A stretch of 64,000 nt of DNA from contig NZ_NEVL01000006.1 in NCBI RefSeq assembly GCF_002261335.1, positions 390,593 through 454,592 on the forward strand, given 5' to 3'. Numbering within the stretch: the first letter of the stretch is position 1; each line of letters begins with the position of its first letter. The position numbers and the translations under genes are program-made. Below the pieces are notes generated by a model. The model saw nothing but the letters and a program-made list of their open reading frames with translations. It was not told the origin of the DNA and ran no database searches. The stretch is from Bordetella genomosp. 1 (lineage in GTDB: Bacteria > Pseudomonadota > Gammaproteobacteria > Burkholderiales > Burkholderiaceae_B). Positions 1 to 10,052 of the stretch are shown piece after piece.

Positions 1-588
1 CTGGCGCTCGCCACGATCATGAAGCTGCTGATCTCGAACTTGCCCGACAACTTCACCGGCGGCAGCATGGGCCTGATCCTGTCGAGCGCCAACAACCCCG
101 TGCACAGCTACTACGCGATGCTGGCGGTGATGGCGGCCACGTTGGCCACCGTCACCTGGCTGTCGGTGTCGCCGCTGGGCAAGGCGCTCAAGGCGATCCG
201 TGACGACGATTCGGCCGCGGCCTGCATCGGCATCCATGTGCCGAACACGCGGCTCAAGGCCTGGATGCTGGCCGCGCTGTTCCCGGCGCTCGCCGGCGGC
301 GTGGAGGCCTGGTACACCAACGTGGTCGACCCCGAGTACGCCTTCCACGTGCTGATCACGGCCAAGAGCATCATCTACGCCATGGCGGGCGGCTTCGGCA
401 CCATCCTCGGCCCGGTCGTCGGCACGCTGGCGCTGGTCGGCATCGACCACCTCATCTGGCAGAAATTCCCGGTGCTGAACCTGCTGCTGCTGGGCCTGGT
501 CATCGTGCTGCTGATGCTGTTCCTGCCGCGCGGCATCGTCGGCAGCCTGCTCAAGCGCTGCCCCAACCTGCGCCGCTACATCGCCTGA
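1..588 (+). CDS. livM: Branched-chain amino acid-type ABC transporter permease LivM (5' truncated by window edge)
   Basis: This is the C-terminal 195 residues of an inner-membrane permease of the LivM family; the frame is open from base 1, so the start lies outside the window. It carries several hydrophobic segments and the cytoplasmic coupling loop typical of HAAT permeases (around GIHVPNTRLKAW), followed by AGGFGTILGPVVG. It pairs with LivH and is energised by LivG and LivF, encoded immediately downstream in the same direction. The substrate could be a branched-chain amino acid, another amino acid, an amide or an aromatic acid; the receptor gene is not in view, so the specificity is unknown. 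Confidence 0.9.
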   Translation: MALATIMKLLISNLPDNFTGGSMGLILSSANNPVHSYYAMLAVMAATLATVTWLSVSPLGKALKAIRDDDSAAACIGIHVPNTRLKAWMLAALFPALAGGVEAWYTNVVDPEYAFHVLITAKSIIYAMAGGFGTILGPVVGTLALVGIDHLIWQKFPVLNLLLLGLVIVLLMLFLPRGIVGSLLKRCPNLRRYIA

Positions 589-598
589 AGGAAGCCTC

Positions 599-1480
599 AT
601 GAGCTCACTCATCATCCAGGGGCTGATCAACGGCCTCATCCTGGGCGCCATCTACGGCCTGATCGGCGTCGGCCTGAACGTGGTGTTCGGCGTGCTGCGC
701 GTGGTCAACTTCGCGCACGGCGAATTCCTCGTGCTCGGCGCCTACTTCGCCTACCTGATGCTCGAGTACTTCGGCATCAATCCGCTGCTGGCGCTGCCGC
801 TGTCGTTCGTGGTGTTCTTCGCGGTCGGCTATGTGCTGTATTTCCTGCTCATCCCGCGCCTGTCGCGCGCCGAGGATCCCGAGATCAGCTCGCTGCTGCT
901 GATGTTCGGCGTGTCGATCATGCTGGGCGCGCTGATGCTGCTGATGTTCGAGGCCGATGCCCGCTCGCTGCCCTTCAGCATGGAGCCGGTGTTCCTCAAG
1001 TTCGGGCCGGTGCTGATCCCGACGGTGCGCCTGGTGGCACTGGTGATCGCGGTGGCGGTGATCGGCACGCTGGCCTGGTTCCTCTATCGCACGCAGGTGG
1101 GGAAGGCGCTGCGCGCCATCATCATGAACCGCGACGCAATCCGTATCGTCGGCATCAATGCCGAGCGGCTCTCGGCCGTGGCCTTCGGCCTGGGCATCGG
1201 CCTGGCCGCGGTCACGGGCGTGCTGGTGGCGCTGGTGTTCCCCTCGTTCTCGCCCTTCATGGGCAACGACTACACGCTGATCGGCTTCATCGTGATCGTG
1301 CTGGGCGGCCTGGGTCATCCGATCGGCGCGCTGGTCGGCGCCCTGCTCTTCGGCGTCACCGAACAGGTGTCGGTGGTGTTCTTCAATCCCTCGATCGCCA
1401 CGATGCTCGGTTTCGCGTTGATGGTGGCCATGATCTTCGTGCGCCCCTCCGGCCTGTTCGGCCAGCGCGCGCTGCGCTGA
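599..1480 (+). CDS. livH: Branched-chain amino acid-type ABC transporter permease LivH
   Basis: The 293-residue protein is an integral membrane permease of the LivH family, of usual length, with about eight hydrophobic segments. The family signature near the start (GLNVVFGVLRVVNFAHGE) and the coupling segment VGINAERLSAVAFGLG are visible. It starts 10 bases after the livM stop behind an AAGGAAG ribosome-binding site and is followed by livG after 11 bases, so it is co-transcribed. Together with LivM it should form the translocation channel across the inner membrane. Confidence 0.95.
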   Translation: MSSLIIQGLINGLILGAIYGLIGVGLNVVFGVLRVVNFAHGEFLVLGAYFAYLMLEYFGINPLLALPLSFVVFFAVGYVLYFLLIPRLSRAEDPEISSLLLMFGVSIMLGALMLLMFEADARSLPFSMEPVFLKFGPVLIPTVRLVALVIAVAVIGTLAWFLYRTQVGKALRAIIMNRDAIRIVGINAERLSAVAFGLGIGLAAVTGVLVALVFPSFSPFMGNDYTLIGFIVIVLGGLGHPIGALVGALLFGVTEQVSVVFFNPSIATMLGFALMVAMIFVRPSGLFGQRALR

Positions 1481-1491
1481 AGGAAGTCACC

Positions 1492-2199
1492 ATGCTGAAG
1501 ATCGAAAACCTGAAAAAGCGCTTCGGCGGGCTGGTGGCGCTGCAGGGCGTGAGCCTGCACGTGCCGCGCGCCTCCATCCTGGGCGTGATCGGCATGAACG
1601 GCTCGGGCAAGACCACGCTGCTGAACTGCGTCAACGGCCTGTACCTGCCCGACGAGGGCAGCATCCTGCTCGACGGCAAGCCGATCGGCGGCAAGCCCAC
1701 GCACGAAGTGGCGCGCATGGGCGTGGGCCGCACCTTCCAGGTGCCGCGCGTGTTCCCGCACCTGAGCCTGCTCGACAACCTCGACGTGGCGCAGCAGCAG
1801 ACGCGCCGCAACGCCGACGAACGCTACGCCGAATCGGAATACTGGCTCAACAAGGTGGAGCTGCACCGGCTGCGGCACAACCATGCGGAAGAGCTTTCGG
1901 GCGGCCAGCAGAAGCTGCTGGAACTGGCGCGCATCATGGTGGCGCGGCCGAAGGTGGTACTGCTCGACGAGCCCTTCGCCGGCGTGAATCCCTCGCTCGC
2001 GCAACTGCTGATCCGCGTGATCGCCGAGGTGCCGCGCGAGCACGACTGCTCGGTGGTGCTGGTGTCGCACGACCTGACCTCGATCTACCAGCTCTCGCAC
2101 CACATCATCGTGATGAACGAAGGCGCCATCCTGTGCGAGGGCGACGCCGAGCGCGTGAAGAGCGATCCGCGCGTGGTCGAAGCCTATCTCGGAGCCTGA
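1492..2199 (+). CDS. livG: ABC transporter ATP-binding protein LivG
   Basis: This 235-residue ATPase drives the LivHM permease from the cytoplasmic face. The Walker A motif GMNGSGKTT lies at residues 34-42, the signature LSGGQQK is followed by ELARIMVARPK, and Walker B is VVLLDEPFAGVNP, the form typical of LivG. The H-loop histidine is in LVSHD. A Shine-Dalgarno AAGGAAG precedes the ATG and the gene sits in the tight livM-livH-livG-livF order. The slightly short length compared with LivG proteins of about 250-260 residues is unremarkable. Confidence 0.95.
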   Translation: MLKIENLKKRFGGLVALQGVSLHVPRASILGVIGMNGSGKTTLLNCVNGLYLPDEGSILLDGKPIGGKPTHEVARMGVGRTFQVPRVFPHLSLLDNLDVAQQQTRRNADERYAESEYWLNKVELHRLRHNHAEELSGGQQKLLELARIMVARPKVVLLDEPFAGVNPSLAQLLIRVIAEVPREHDCSVVLVSHDLTSIYQLSHHIIVMNEGAILCEGDAERVKSDPRVVEAYLGA

Positions 2200-2202
2200 G
2201 CC

Positions 2203-2943
<741 letters not shown>

Positions 2944-2952
2944 TGTGGGGTA

Positions 2953-2981
2953 CCGGCGCGCCAGGCCGCGCCGGCTTTTTT
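2953..2981 (+). terminator. Rho-independent terminator of the liv operon
   Basis: A perfect 8-bp stem (CCGGCGCG at 2953-2960 with CGCGCCGG at 2967-2974) with a six-base loop is followed by a C and six T residues. It begins 10 bases after the livF stop codon. Confidence 0.9.
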
Positions 2982-3348
2982 CTGTGCCCGCCGCGCCGGG
3001 CGGCGCGCACCGCCCGCCCTGCCGGCACCTCGTCGGTGGCGTACGCAGTAGCGTACACACCGGCAGCGGCCTGAGAAGCATTCACATCTACGGGCCCGCG
3101 CGGCCCGCCGAGCCTGCGGCCGCCACGCCACAGCGCGCCGCCCGCCCTTCCCCCGCTCCCCGCAAAGCCGCGCCAGCAAAGGCTCTCCGGCTCAAAACCA
3201 GGGCGACCTACCTTATTACCAGAATGACTTAGACGCTGGCTTCGGCCTGCTGCTACGGTTATGTACATAAAACCGTCATGGCGCCTCGGCGCCTCCGCCT
3301 GTGTGCGCACCCGCTGCGCGCCGCACCGACACTGTTAGGGCATTGACC
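2982..3348. promoter_or_regulatory. cysI upstream region with two inverted repeats
   Basis: No gene is supported here. Two inverted repeats stand out. The first, at 3034-3062, has GTACGC and GCGTAC arms around AGTA, with flanking CGGTG/CACCG. The second, at 3256-3275, contains the perfect 12-base palindrome TTATGTACATAA flanked by CGG and CCG. The second lies about 75 bases before the cysI start and could be an operator for a sulfur- or nitrogen-responsive regulator. No convincing -35/-10 pair was found, and the assignment to cysI control is inferred from position only. Confidence 0.4.
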
Positions 3349-5088
3349 ATGTATGTGTATGACCCCGTCGACCAGCAACTGGTCGAGGAACGCGTGGCCC
3401 AGTTCGCGGGCCAGACGCGCCGGTTTCTCGACGGCCAGCTGACCGAAGACGACTTTCGCGTGCTGCGCCTGCAGAACGGCCTGTACATCCAGCGTCACGC
3501 GCCGATGCTGCGCGTGGCGATCCCGTACGGCATGTTGAATGCCGGCCAGCTGCGCAAGCTGGGCCACATCGCCCGCACCTACGACCGCGGCTACGGCCAC
3601 TTCTCCACCCGCCAGAACATCCAGTTCAATTGGCCGCGCCTCGAAGACGTGCCGGCGATCCTGGGCGAGCTGGCCGAGGTGCAGATGCACGCGATCCAGA
3701 CCAGCGGCAACTGCATCCGCAACACCACCACCGATCACTTCGCCGGCATCGCGCCCGACGAGCTCGTGAATCCGCTGGTGTGGTGCGAGATCATCCGCCA
3801 GTGGTCCACGCTGCATCCCGAGTTCGCCTTCCTGCCGCGCAAGTTCAAGATCGCGGTGTCCGGCGCCGTGCAGGACCGCGCCGCGGTCGGCGTGCACGAC
3901 ATCGGCCTGCAGGCCGTGGAGCAGGACGGCAAGCTGGGCTTTCGTGTCTGGATCGGCGGCGGCATGGGCCGCACGCCGATGGTGGGCCACCTGATCAAGC
4001 CGTTCGTCGAGTGGCAGCATCTGCTCACCTACCTGCAGGCCGCGCTGCGCGTCTACAACCTGCACGGCCGGCGCGACAACAAGTACAAGGCCCGCATCAA
4101 GATCCTGGTGAAGGACCTCACGCCGCAGGTCTACGGCGAACAGGTCGAGCAGGAATGGCTGCAGATCAAGGACGGCCCCGATACCATCACGCAGGACCAG
4201 CTCGACACGATCGCCGGCCGCTTCATCTGGCCGCAGTATCGCGCCGAGGCCGCGCAGGCCGAGGATCCGAATCCGGCGCTGGCCGAGTCCAACCCGGCGT
4301 TCCGCCGCTGGCTGCGCACCAATGTGCACGGCCACAAGGTGGCGGGCTACGCCGCCGTGTCGATCTCGCTCAAGCCGACCGGCGTGCCGCCGGGCGACAT
4401 CACCGCCGACCAGATGGACGCGGTGGCCGACCTCTCCGAGCGCTACGGCTTCGGCGAGCTGCGCGTGTCGCACGAGCAGAACCTGATCCTGGCAGACGTC
4501 GAGCGCGCCCGCCTGCCCGAGCTGTGGGCCGAGCTGGTGGCGCTGAACCTCGCCACGCCCAACATCGGCCTGCTCACCAACATCATCGCCTGTCCGGGTG
4601 GCGACTTCTGCGCGCTGGCCAACGCCGTGTCGATCCCGGTGGCCGAGTCGATCCAGCGCCGCTTCGACGACCTCGACTACCTGTTCGAGATCGGCGAGCT
4701 CGACCTGAACATCTCGGGCTGCATCAACTCCTGCGGCCACCATCACGTGGGCCACATCGGCATCCTGGGCGTGGATAAGGCCGGCGAGGAGTGGTACCAG
4801 GTCACGCTGGGCGGCCGCCAGTCGGGCGCCGCGCATCCGCTGCCCGACCTCGAATCCACGCGCGGCGGCGGCGCCGCCGTGGGCCGCATCATCGGCCCGT
4901 CGTTCGCACGCGAACAGGTACCTGACGTAGTGGATCGCCTGATCCGCACCTACCTGGATCTGCGCGACAGCGACGCCGAACGCTTCATCGACGTGGTCGA
5001 CCGCGTCGGCATCGATCCCTTCAAGCGCGACGTCTACGCCGACCCGGCCGTCGCCAAGCCTGCCGCCCGCGAGGCCGCCCATGTCTGA
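3349..5088 (+). CDS. cysI: Sulfite/nitrite reductase hemoprotein (CysI-like)
   Basis: The 579-residue protein belongs to the sirohaem- and [4Fe-4S]-containing reductase family that makes six-electron reductions of sulfite to sulfide (or nitrite to ammonia). The four cluster cysteines are visible as C415-x5-C421 (CPGGDFC) and C458-x3-C462 (CINSC, followed by GHHH). An upstream in-frame GTG at 3301 exists, but the ATG at 3349 fits the family N-terminus (YVYDPVDQQLVEERV). The stop overlaps the next gene by eight bases. The DUF934 neighbour is the usual companion of this CysI type in betaproteobacteria, which favours assimilatory sulfite reduction over nitrite. Confidence 0.88.
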   Translation: MYVYDPVDQQLVEERVAQFAGQTRRFLDGQLTEDDFRVLRLQNGLYIQRHAPMLRVAIPYGMLNAGQLRKLGHIARTYDRGYGHFSTRQNIQFNWPRLEDVPAILGELAEVQMHAIQTSGNCIRNTTTDHFAGIAPDELVNPLVWCEIIRQWSTLHPEFAFLPRKFKIAVSGAVQDRAAVGVHDIGLQAVEQDGKLGFRVWIGGGMGRTPMVGHLIKPFVEWQHLLTYLQAALRVYNLHGRRDNKYKARIKILVKDLTPQVYGEQVEQEWLQIKDGPDTITQDQLDTIAGRFIWPQYRAEAAQAEDPNPALAESNPAFRRWLRTNVHGHKVAGYAAVSISLKPTGVPPGDITADQMDAVADLSERYGFGELRVSHEQNLILADVERARLPELWAELVALNLATPNIGLLTNIIACPGGDFCALANAVSIPVAESIQRRFDDLDYLFEIGELDLNISGCINSCGHHHVGHIGILGVDKAGEEWYQVTLGGRQSGAAHPLPDLESTRGGGAAVGRIIGPSFAREQVPDVVDRLIRTYLDLRDSDAERFIDVVDRVGIDPFKRDVYADPAVAKPAAREAAHV

Positions 5089-5605
5089 ACTCAACACCCC
5101 CGACGCCCGCCTGATCCGCGCGGGCAGACTCGAAGTCGACACCAGCCGCCTGTTCGAGGCGCCCGAGGATGCGCCGGACAGCACGCCGGCCGACGAGGCC
5201 GGCTGGATCGTGCCGCTGGCCACCTGGCTGGCGGCGCGTGACGCGCTCGCCTCCCGCCAGCATCCGGTGGCCGTGCAACTGCCGCCCGACACCGACCTCA
5301 CGCAGCTGCTCGATGCGGACGGCAAGCTCGACGCCAGCCGCATCGCGTTCATCGCCATCAGCTTCCCCGCCTATACCGACGGCCGCGGCTACTCGCTGGC
5401 GCAGCTGCTGCGCCGCCAGTACCACTGGACCGGCGAGTTGCGGGCGGTGGGCGACGTGATGATCGATACGGTGTACTACCAGGCGCGGGTGGGCTTCGAC
5501 AGCTTCCTGGTCAAGCCCGGCCACGATCCGCAGGCCGCGCTCGACGCGCTGCACACGTTCAGCGTGCGTTACCAGCAGACCTACCCGGTGCCGCAGGCGG
5601 CCTGA
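5081..5605 (+). CDS. DUF934 family protein, companion of sulfite reductase
   Basis: This 174-residue cytoplasmic protein belongs to the DUF934 family, recognised from its central part (RIAFIAISFPAYTDGRGYSLAQLLR) and from its fixed position after cysI. Its ATG lies inside the last codons of cysI (eight-base overlap), which implies translational coupling. The family is thought to assist sulfite reduction, but no catalytic residues or cofactor motifs can be seen here and the molecular role is unknown. A terminator follows 16 bases after the stop. Confidence 0.8.
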   Translation: MSELNTPDARLIRAGRLEVDTSRLFEAPEDAPDSTPADEAGWIVPLATWLAARDALASRQHPVAVQLPPDTDLTQLLDADGKLDASRIAFIAISFPAYTDGRGYSLAQLLRRQYHWTGELRAVGDVMIDTVYYQARVGFDSFLVKPGHDPQAALDALHTFSVRYQQTYPVPQAA

Positions 5606-5621
5606 GCCGCGCGCACGCGAA

Positions 5622-5660
5622 AACGCCCGGATCGGCAATGCGCCGGTCCGGGCGTTTTTT
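5622..5660 (+). terminator. Rho-independent terminator after the cysI operon
   Basis: A 14-bp stem (5622-5635 with 5643-5656, one G-U pair) with a seven-base loop runs into six T residues at 5655-5660. Confidence 0.9.
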
Positions 5661-5754
5661 CATGCGGCGCGAATGCGGGTCTTTCGGCGCACCGAGGGGC
5701 GCCGGCGCGCGCCGGACGGCCGGCGTACCGACACGGCCGACCCGCCGCCCTGTC

Positions 5755-6321
5755 TCACATGCCTTCCCAGTGCGGACCCGGCACGTTGATGTCGAAGAGC
5801 TCCAGCACGCGCGCCACCGTGTGATCGACCATCTGCTCGATCGAGGTGGGCCGGTGATAGAACGCCGGCAGCGGCGGAAACACGATGCCGCCCATCTCGG
5901 TGATGGCGGTCATGTTGCGCAGGTGGGCGAGGTTGAACGGCGTCTCGCGCACCATCATCACCAGCCGGCGGCGCTCCTTGAGCGTGACGTCGGCCGCGCG
6001 CGTGATGAGGTTGTCGGACAGGCCATGGGCCACGGCCGCGAGCGTGCGCATCGAGCACGGCACGACCACCATGCCGGCGGTCTGGAACGCACCGCTGGCC
6101 AGCGTGGCGCCCACGTCGCGGATGCTGTGCACGTGGTCGGCGAGGGCCTGCACCTCGTGGCGCGAGATGTCGAGCTCGTGCTTGATGTTGAGCACGCCCG
6201 ACGAGGAGATCACCAGGTGCGACTCGACATCGTCGACGCCCTTGAGCGCCTGCAGCATGCGCACGGCATACAGGGCGCCGGTGGCGCCCGTGATGCCGAT
6301 CACGAGCCTGCGTTTGGACAT
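5755..6321 (-). CDS. ubiX: Flavin prenyltransferase UbiX
   Basis: UbiX attaches a dimethylallyl group to FMN to make the prenylated flavin used by UbiD decarboxylases, here presumably for ubiquinone synthesis. The 188-residue length fits the family. The N-terminus (RRLVIGITGATGALYAVR) carries the FMN-binding GATGA motif, and the typical segment VVPCSMRTLAAVAHG is present in the middle. The ATG overlaps the grxD stop by one base (TGATG), so it is translationally coupled to grxD. No ubiD is in the window. Confidence 0.93.
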   Translation of the reverse strand: MSKRRLVIGITGATGALYAVRMLQALKGVDDVESHLVISSSGVLNIKHELDISRHEVQALADHVHSIRDVGATLASGAFQTAGMVVVPCSMRTLAAVAHGLSDNLITRAADVTLKERRRLVMMVRETPFNLAHLRNMTAITEMGGIVFPPLPAFYHRPTSIEQMVDHTVARVLELFDINVPGPHWEGM

Positions 6322-6647
6322 CAGGCGGTGGCGCCGGATTCGTCGAGCAGCTGCTTGAGTTCGCCCGATTCGTTCATCTCGTTCATGATGTCCGAACCGC
6401 CGATGAACTCGCCCTGCACATAGAGCTGCGGGATCGTGGGCCAGTTGGAGAAGGTCTTGATGCCCTGGCGCACTTCGTCGTCTTCGAGCACGTTGACGGT
6501 GACCAGCTTCTTCACGCCACAGCCCTTGAGGATCTGGATCGCGCGGCCCGAGAAGCCGCACTGCGGGAACTGGGCGGTGCCCTTCATGAACAGCACCACG
6601 GGATGCTGGGTTACCGTTTCACGGATGAATTCTTGCACGTCGCTCAT
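6321..6647 (-). CDS. grxD: Monothiol glutaredoxin GrxD (Grx4 type)
   Basis: The 108-residue protein is a monothiol glutaredoxin with the CGFS active site at residues 30-33. Proteins of this class bind a [2Fe-2S] cluster with glutathione and deliver it in Fe-S biogenesis. The cis-proline region (WPTIPQLYVQGEFIGG) and the downstream SDIM glutathione-binding segment are intact. It is the first gene of the grxD-ubiX pair, with prmC 49 bases upstream on the same strand, so it may be read from the hemA-prfA-prmC transcript or from its own promoter. Confidence 0.95.
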   Translation of the reverse strand: MSDVQEFIRETVTQHPVVLFMKGTAQFPQCGFSGRAIQILKGCGVKKLVTVNVLEDDEVRQGIKTFSNWPTIPQLYVQGEFIGGSDIMNEMNESGELKQLLDESGATA

Positions 6648-6696
6648 GGTAGGTCTCGCAAAATAGGAAGCGGTTGTTCTTCACTGCATGGGTCAA

Positions 6697-7509
6697 TTAT
6701 AGGTAGCCGCCGGAAATCCGCTCGATTCCCGCCAGATCCGTACGGCTTTCCACCTGGCGCAGCCCGGCAGCGGTGAGCAGCGCACGCACCGCCTGGGCCT
6801 GGTCCCAGCCATGTTCGAGCCAGATCGCGCCCCCCGGCGCGAGCCGTCCCGGCGCCCCGGCGGCCAGCTCGGCCAGCGCCGACAGGCCGTCGGCGTGGTC
6901 GGTGAGCGCCCCCTGTGGCTCGAAGCGCAGGTCGCCCTGCGCCAGATGCGCGTCGTCGCGGTGGATATACGGCGGGTTCGACAATATCAGGTCGAAGCGC
7001 TCGCCCTCGGGCAGCGCGCCGTACCAGCTGCCCTGGTGAAACCGCACGCGGGCGCCGAGCCGCTGCGCATTGGCGCGCGCCACCGCCAGCGCGTCGGCGC
7101 TGAGGTCGGTGGCGCTCACATCGGCGGTCGGCGCGCCCAGCGCCACCGACACCGCGATCGCGCCGCTGCCGGTGCCCAGGTCGACCACGCGCGCGCCGGC
7201 GCGCTCATGCAGGAACGCCAGCGCGGTCTCGACCATCACTTCGGTATCGGGACGCGGTATCAGCACGGCCGGCGTGACCGCGAACACGTGGCCCATGAAC
7301 TCGCGCTCGCCCAGCACATAGGCCATGGGCTCGCCGGCCAGCCGCCGGGCGGCCAGCGCCTCGTAGGCCTGGCGCTGCGCCGGGGTGAGCGCGTCGGTGT
7401 CGTGCGCGATCATCCAGGCGCGCGTGCGGCCCAGCGCGCGCTCGGCCAGCATGCGCGCCTCCAGGCGCGGCAGGCGGGCGTCGGCCAGCAGGTCCTTGAT
7501 CTGGTCCAT
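6697..7509 (-). CDS. prmC: Release factor glutamine methyltransferase PrmC
   Basis: PrmC methylates the glutamine of the GGQ motif in release factors RF1 and RF2 using S-adenosylmethionine. The protein has 270 residues: a helical N-terminal release-factor-binding part, then the Rossmann methyltransferase with VLIPRPDTE near residue 93, the SAM loop DLGTGSGAIA near 116-125 and the catalytic NPPY at 178-181. The ATG at 7509 lies five bases after the prfA stop, so enzyme and substrate are co-expressed. A longer in-frame extension upstream overlaps prfA and was not used. Confidence 0.95.
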   Translation of the reverse strand: MDQIKDLLADARLPRLEARMLAERALGRTRAWMIAHDTDALTPAQRQAYEALAARRLAGEPMAYVLGEREFMGHVFAVTPAVLIPRPDTEVMVETALAFLHERAGARVVDLGTGSGAIAVSVALGAPTADVSATDLSADALAVARANAQRLGARVRFHQGSWYGALPEGERFDLILSNPPYIHRDDAHLAQGDLRFEPQGALTDHADGLSALAELAAGAPGRLAPGGAIWLEHGWDQAQAVRALLTAAGLRQVESRTDLAGIERISGGYL

Positions 7510-7514
7510 CGGGA

Positions 7515-8597
7515 TCAGAGATCGTCGCCCAGGGCGGCCAGCTGCTCGGCCTGGTGCTCGGCCAGCAGCGCGCCGGTGAGCTCGTCCAGGTCGCCTTCCA
7601 TGATCTGGCCCAGCTTGTAGAGCGTGAGATTGATGCGGTGATCGGTCACGCGGCCCTGCGGATAGTTGTAGGTGCGGATGCGCTCGGAGCGGTCGCCCGA
7701 CCCGATCAGGCTCTTGCGCTCGGCCGCTTCCTTGCTCTGGCGCTCGCGCGTTTCCTTGTCTTTCAGGCGCGCGGCCAGCACCTGCATGGCCTTGTCCTTG
7801 TTGCGGTGCTGCGAGCGGTCGTCCTGGCACTCCACCACCAGGCCGGTGGGCAGGTGGGTGATGCGCACGGCGGAGTCGGTCTTGTTGATGTGCTGGCCGC
7901 CCGCGCCGCTCGCGCGGAACGTGTCGATGCGCAGGTCGGCGGCGTTGATCACGATCTCGCCCTGCTCGTCGGCCTCGGGCATCACGGCCACGGTGCAGGC
8001 CGAGGTGTGGATGCGGCCCTGCGCCTCGGTGGCCGGCACGCGCTGCACGCGGTGCGCGCCCGACTCGAACTTGAGCCGGCCGTACGCGCCATCGCCGTCG
8101 ATGCGCGCGATCACTTCCTTGTAGCCGCCCAGCTCCGACGCGCTTTCCGACATGATCTCGACGCGCCAGCCGCGCTGCTCGGCGTAGCGCGAGTACATGC
8201 GCAGCAGGTCGCCCGAGAACAGCGCGCTCTCGTCGCCGCCGGTGCCGGCGCGGATTTCCAGGAACAGGCTGCGCGTGTCGTTGGGGTCGCGCGGCAGCAG
8301 CAGCACCTGCAGGTCGGCCTCGAGGGTCTCGATGCGCGCGCGGCCCGACTTGATCTCGTCTTCGGCCATGGCCTTCATGTCGGGATCGGACAGCATTTCC
8401 TGCGCCGTGGCCAGGTCGGCCTCGGTGGCCTGGAAGCTCTTGAAGGCCTCGACCACCGGCTCGAGCTCGGCGCGTTCGCGCGACAGCTTGCGAAAGCGGT
8501 CCATGTCGGAGGCGGTATCGGGGTCTGCCAACAGGGCGTCGACTTCAATCAGGCGGTGAGCCAACTGCTCCAACCGGCTGCGCATGGACGATTTCAT
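7515..8597 (-). CDS. prfA: Peptide chain release factor 1
   Basis: RF1 terminates translation at UAA and UAG. The 360-residue protein has the codon-recognition motif PAT (in [14 protein letters not shown]) and the peptidyl-hydrolysis GGQ at residues 233-235, the canonical positions. The N-terminus ([15 protein letters not shown]) fits the family and supports the first ATG. It lies between hemA (86 bases upstream) and prmC, the conserved order hemA-prfA-prmC. Confidence 0.97.
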   Translation of the reverse strand: MKSSMRSRLEQLAHRLIEVDALLADPDTASDMDRFRKLSRERAELEPVVEAFKSFQATEADLATAQEMLSDPDMKAMAEDEIKSGRARIETLEADLQVLLLPRDPNDTRSLFLEIRAGTGGDESALFSGDLLRMYSRYAEQRGWRVEIMSESASELGGYKEVIARIDGDGAYGRLKFESGAHRVQRVPATEAQGRIHTSACTVAVMPEADEQGEIVINAADLRIDTFRASGAGGQHINKTDSAVRITHLPTGLVVECQDDRSQHRNKDKAMQVLAARLKDKETRERQSKEAAERKSLIGSGDRSERIRTYNYPQGRVTDHRINLTLYKLGQIMEGDLDELTGALLAEHQAEQLAALGDDL

Positions 8598-8683
8598 GGG
8601 ACCAACTCGAAAAAAAGGCGAAACGGGAACGGACGCGCGCGCGTCAGCTGCGCGCGGCGTGAGGCAGGCGTGTACGGGGACAG

Positions 8684-9958
8684 CTAACGGCGCGAGTCGC
8701 GGCCGGGGAACAGGCGCGGCACCCAGGAGAGCAACTGCTTGCGCTCGTCGCCTTCGCTGCGGTTGAGCGCGGCCAGCGGACCATGCAGATACTTCTGCGT
8801 GAGGCCGTGCGCCAGCTGTTCGAGCACCGCCTCGGGCGATTCGCCGCGCGCCAGCATGCGGCGGGCGCGTTCGAGCTCGGCGGCGCGGACGTCTTCTGCG
8901 GCCTGGTGCAGGTCACGGATGACCGGCACCACTTCGCGCGACTGCATCCAGTGCATGAAGCCCTGGACGCGAGTCTCGATGATGGCCTCGGCCTGCACCA
9001 CCGCCGCGCGGCGCGCGTCGGTGCCGCTTTGCACCAGCCGACCCAGATCGTCGACCGAGTAGAGATAGACGTCGTCGAGGCGGCCGACTTCGGGCTCGAT
9101 GTCGCGCGGCACCGCCAGGTCGATCATGACCATGGGGCGGTGGCGGCGCTGGCGCGTGGCGCGCTCGACCATGCCCAGGCCCAATATGGGCAGGGAACTG
9201 GCCGTACAGGACACCACCACGTCGAATTCGGCCAGGCGCTCGGTGAGGTCGGCCAGCTTCATGGTGCTGGCCGAGAAGCGGCCAGCGAGGGTCTCGGCGC
9301 GCTCGACGGTGCGATTGGCCACGACCATGGATTTGGGTTTCTGCGCGGCGAAGTGCGTGGCGCACAGCTCGATCATTTCGCCGGCGCCGATGAACAGCGT
9401 GCGGGCCTGGCCCAGATCGCCGAACACCCGTTCGGCCAGCCGCACCGCGGCCGCGGCCATCGACACCGAATGGGCGCCGATCGCGGTCTGGGACCGGACT
9501 TCCTTGGCCACGGAGAAGGTGCGCTGGAACAGCTGGTGCAGCAGCGTGCCGAGCGAGCCGAGCTCGTCGGCCGCGCGCACGGCGTCTTTCATCTGGCCCA
9601 GGATCTGCGGCTCGCCCAGCACCATCGAGTCCAGCCCGCTGGCGACACGGAACGCGTGGCGCACGGCGTCGTCCTGGCGATGGCGGTAGAGATGGGGGGA
9701 GAGCGCGGCGGATTCGAGCTGGTGATGCTCGGCCAGCCAGGCCGGCAACTGCTCGGCGGCGACGGCATCGGCGGCGCAGTAGATCTCGGTGCGATTACAG
9801 GTCGACAGGATCGCCGCTTCGCGCACCGACCCGCCGAACGCCAGGCGCAGGCCGTCCAGCGCGGGCTTGAGCAAGTCCGCGGGCATGGACACACGCTCGC
9901 GCACCGACACGGGCGCGGAAGTGTGATTCAGACCGAATGCAAGAACGGCGACAGACAT
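8684..9958 (-). CDS. hemA: Glutamyl-tRNA reductase
   Basis: HemA reduces glutamyl-tRNA(Glu) to glutamate-1-semialdehyde with NADPH, the first committed step of C5 haem synthesis. The 424-residue protein shows the catalytic cysteine C54 in STCNRTEIY, the substrate-recognition region GLNHTSAPV at residues 9-17, the NADPH-domain loop [10 protein letters not shown] and a C-terminal dimerisation part. It heads the hemA-prfA-prmC cluster. A perfect -10 hexamer lies about 66 bases upstream of its start. Confidence 0.97.
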   Translation of the reverse strand: MSVAVLAFGLNHTSAPVSVRERVSMPADLLKPALDGLRLAFGGSVREAAILSTCNRTEIYCAADAVAAEQLPAWLAEHHQLESAALSPHLYRHRQDDAVRHAFRVASGLDSMVLGEPQILGQMKDAVRAADELGSLGTLLHQLFQRTFSVAKEVRSQTAIGAHSVSMAAAAVRLAERVFGDLGQARTLFIGAGEMIELCATHFAAQKPKSMVVANRTVERAETLAGRFSASTMKLADLTERLAEFDVVVSCTASSLPILGLGMVERATRQRRHRPMVMIDLAVPRDIEPEVGRLDDVYLYSVDDLGRLVQSGTDARRAAVVQAEAIIETRVQGFMHWMQSREVVPVIRDLHQAAEDVRAAELERARRMLARGESPEAVLEQLAHGLTQKYLHGPLAALNRSEGDERKQLLSWVPRLFPGRDSRR

Positions 9959-10023
9959 GTGGGTTCGGCAGGGAGCGACCCCGCCGGCGCTAAGCTGCTA
10001 AGTTGTAACAGCGACCGTCCAAG

Positions 10024-10052
10024 ATTATACCCCCCCGCCCCGGGTAAGCCCC
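10024..10052 (-). promoter_or_regulatory. Probable hemA promoter with C-rich spacer
   Basis: Reading the minus strand, TATAAT occupies 10029-10024, about 66 bases before the hemA ATG. The 17-base upstream spacer is almost entirely G (a run of seven C then G then four C on the plus strand, 10030-10041), and the would-be -35 at 10052-10047 is a poor GGGGCT. The perfect -10 supports a promoter; the missing -35 suggests an activator or weak basal use. Confidence 0.45.

Noticed and set aside
3150..3240. Possible degenerate tRNA on the minus strand before cysI (string GRPGFEPES in translation)
   Set aside because: No acceptor stem, anticodon stem or CCA could be assembled around it.
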